Shown one piece after another: positions 63,950 through 64,000 of a stretch of DNA of 64,000 bases; positions within the stretch are counted from its first letter, which is position 1, and each line of letters opens with the position of its first letter. Position numbers and translations under genes: made by a program. The stretch lies in assembly GCA_015059845.1 (NCBI GenBank), contig SUZR01000008.1, forward strand, positions 58,578 through 122,577, given 5' to 3'. This DNA comes from Rikenellaceae bacterium (GTDB lineage Bacteria > Bacteroidota > Bacteroidia > Bacteroidales > Rikenellaceae). A model generated the notes under the pieces. That model was not told the DNA's origin. It did no database searches and saw nothing but the letters and a program-made list of their open reading frames with translations.

Positions 63950-64000
63950 TAATTTTTTGTACGATTAAAATACTTTTGTATTTAGACTTTAAAGTAAAAA

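Noticed and set aside
1..64000. CRISPR arrays, tRNA or rRNA genes, insertion sequences, prophage
   Set aside because: No direct-repeat arrays, cloverleaf-like segments, transposase or integrase genes or terminal inverted repeats were seen; nearly all the window is occupied by chromosomal genes.

Overview
The window is chromosomal DNA from a member of the Bacteroidota, most likely the order Bacteroidales. The evidence is a SusC/SusD pair, promoters of the Bacteroidetes type (TTG or TTTG, about 20 bp, then TAnnTTTG), a MurF-alanine racemase fusion, an outer-membrane LptD homologue next to an MCE/MlaD protein, and many families typical of the phylum (GSCFA, DUF4886, DUF2851, NagB-PIG-L). The moderate GC content and gene content would fit an Alistipes-like Rikenellaceae genome, but the genus is a guess. 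I see no phage, insertion sequence, CRISPR array, rRNA or tRNA.

Layout. 1-13887 (minus strand): an envelope and housekeeping block. Read in the direction of transcription it runs amidase, MlaD, MutS2, MurF-Alr, an RsmI-like methylase, GrpE, DnaJ, a small membrane protein, MutL, rhomboid protease and an EEP-family protein cut by the window edge. 13998-27975 (plus): LptD, a DUF4886 protein, an ABC-F ATPase, a GSCFA protein, a degenerate-looking alkaline phosphatase, SufE, a DUF59 protein, a short DUF2851 protein, SecA and dCMP deaminase. A perfect bidirectional terminator separates these from LpxK-SSB (minus). 29839-33243 (plus): M23 peptidase, PNPOx-like protein, IspD, PH-domain protein and Ogt. 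33235-35690 (minus): ferredoxin-domain protein, LuxS, nucleosidase and ZIP transporter, apparently one operon. 35833: a DsbA-like protein.

36934-48301 (plus): a complete branched-chain amino acid superoperon (ilvD-ilvB-ilvN-ilvC-leuA-leuC-leuD-leuB-ilvA). It is preceded by a textbook attenuator: a 19-residue leader peptide rich in Ile, Leu and Val, an antiterminator segment and an intrinsic terminator. A YccF protein follows. 48750-56991 (minus): a TonB-dependent receptor, a sugar transporter with ribokinase, purine nucleoside phosphorylase with glucosamine-6-phosphate deaminase, and a NagB-like/PIG-L fusion; together a pentose, nucleoside and amino-sugar salvage neighbourhood. 57227-59358 (plus): a glycerophosphodiesterase and a nucleobase permease. 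59436-63949 (minus): SusD and SusC.

The most unusual signal is not a gene. Reading the whole window I did not find one CATG tetranucleotide, where about 250 would be expected by chance, while TATG and CATA are very common. Codons before ATG (Met) end in T rather than C, and His before a codon starting with G is CAC. This points to a sequence-specific process, such as restriction or methylation with deamination, that removes CATG from this genome.
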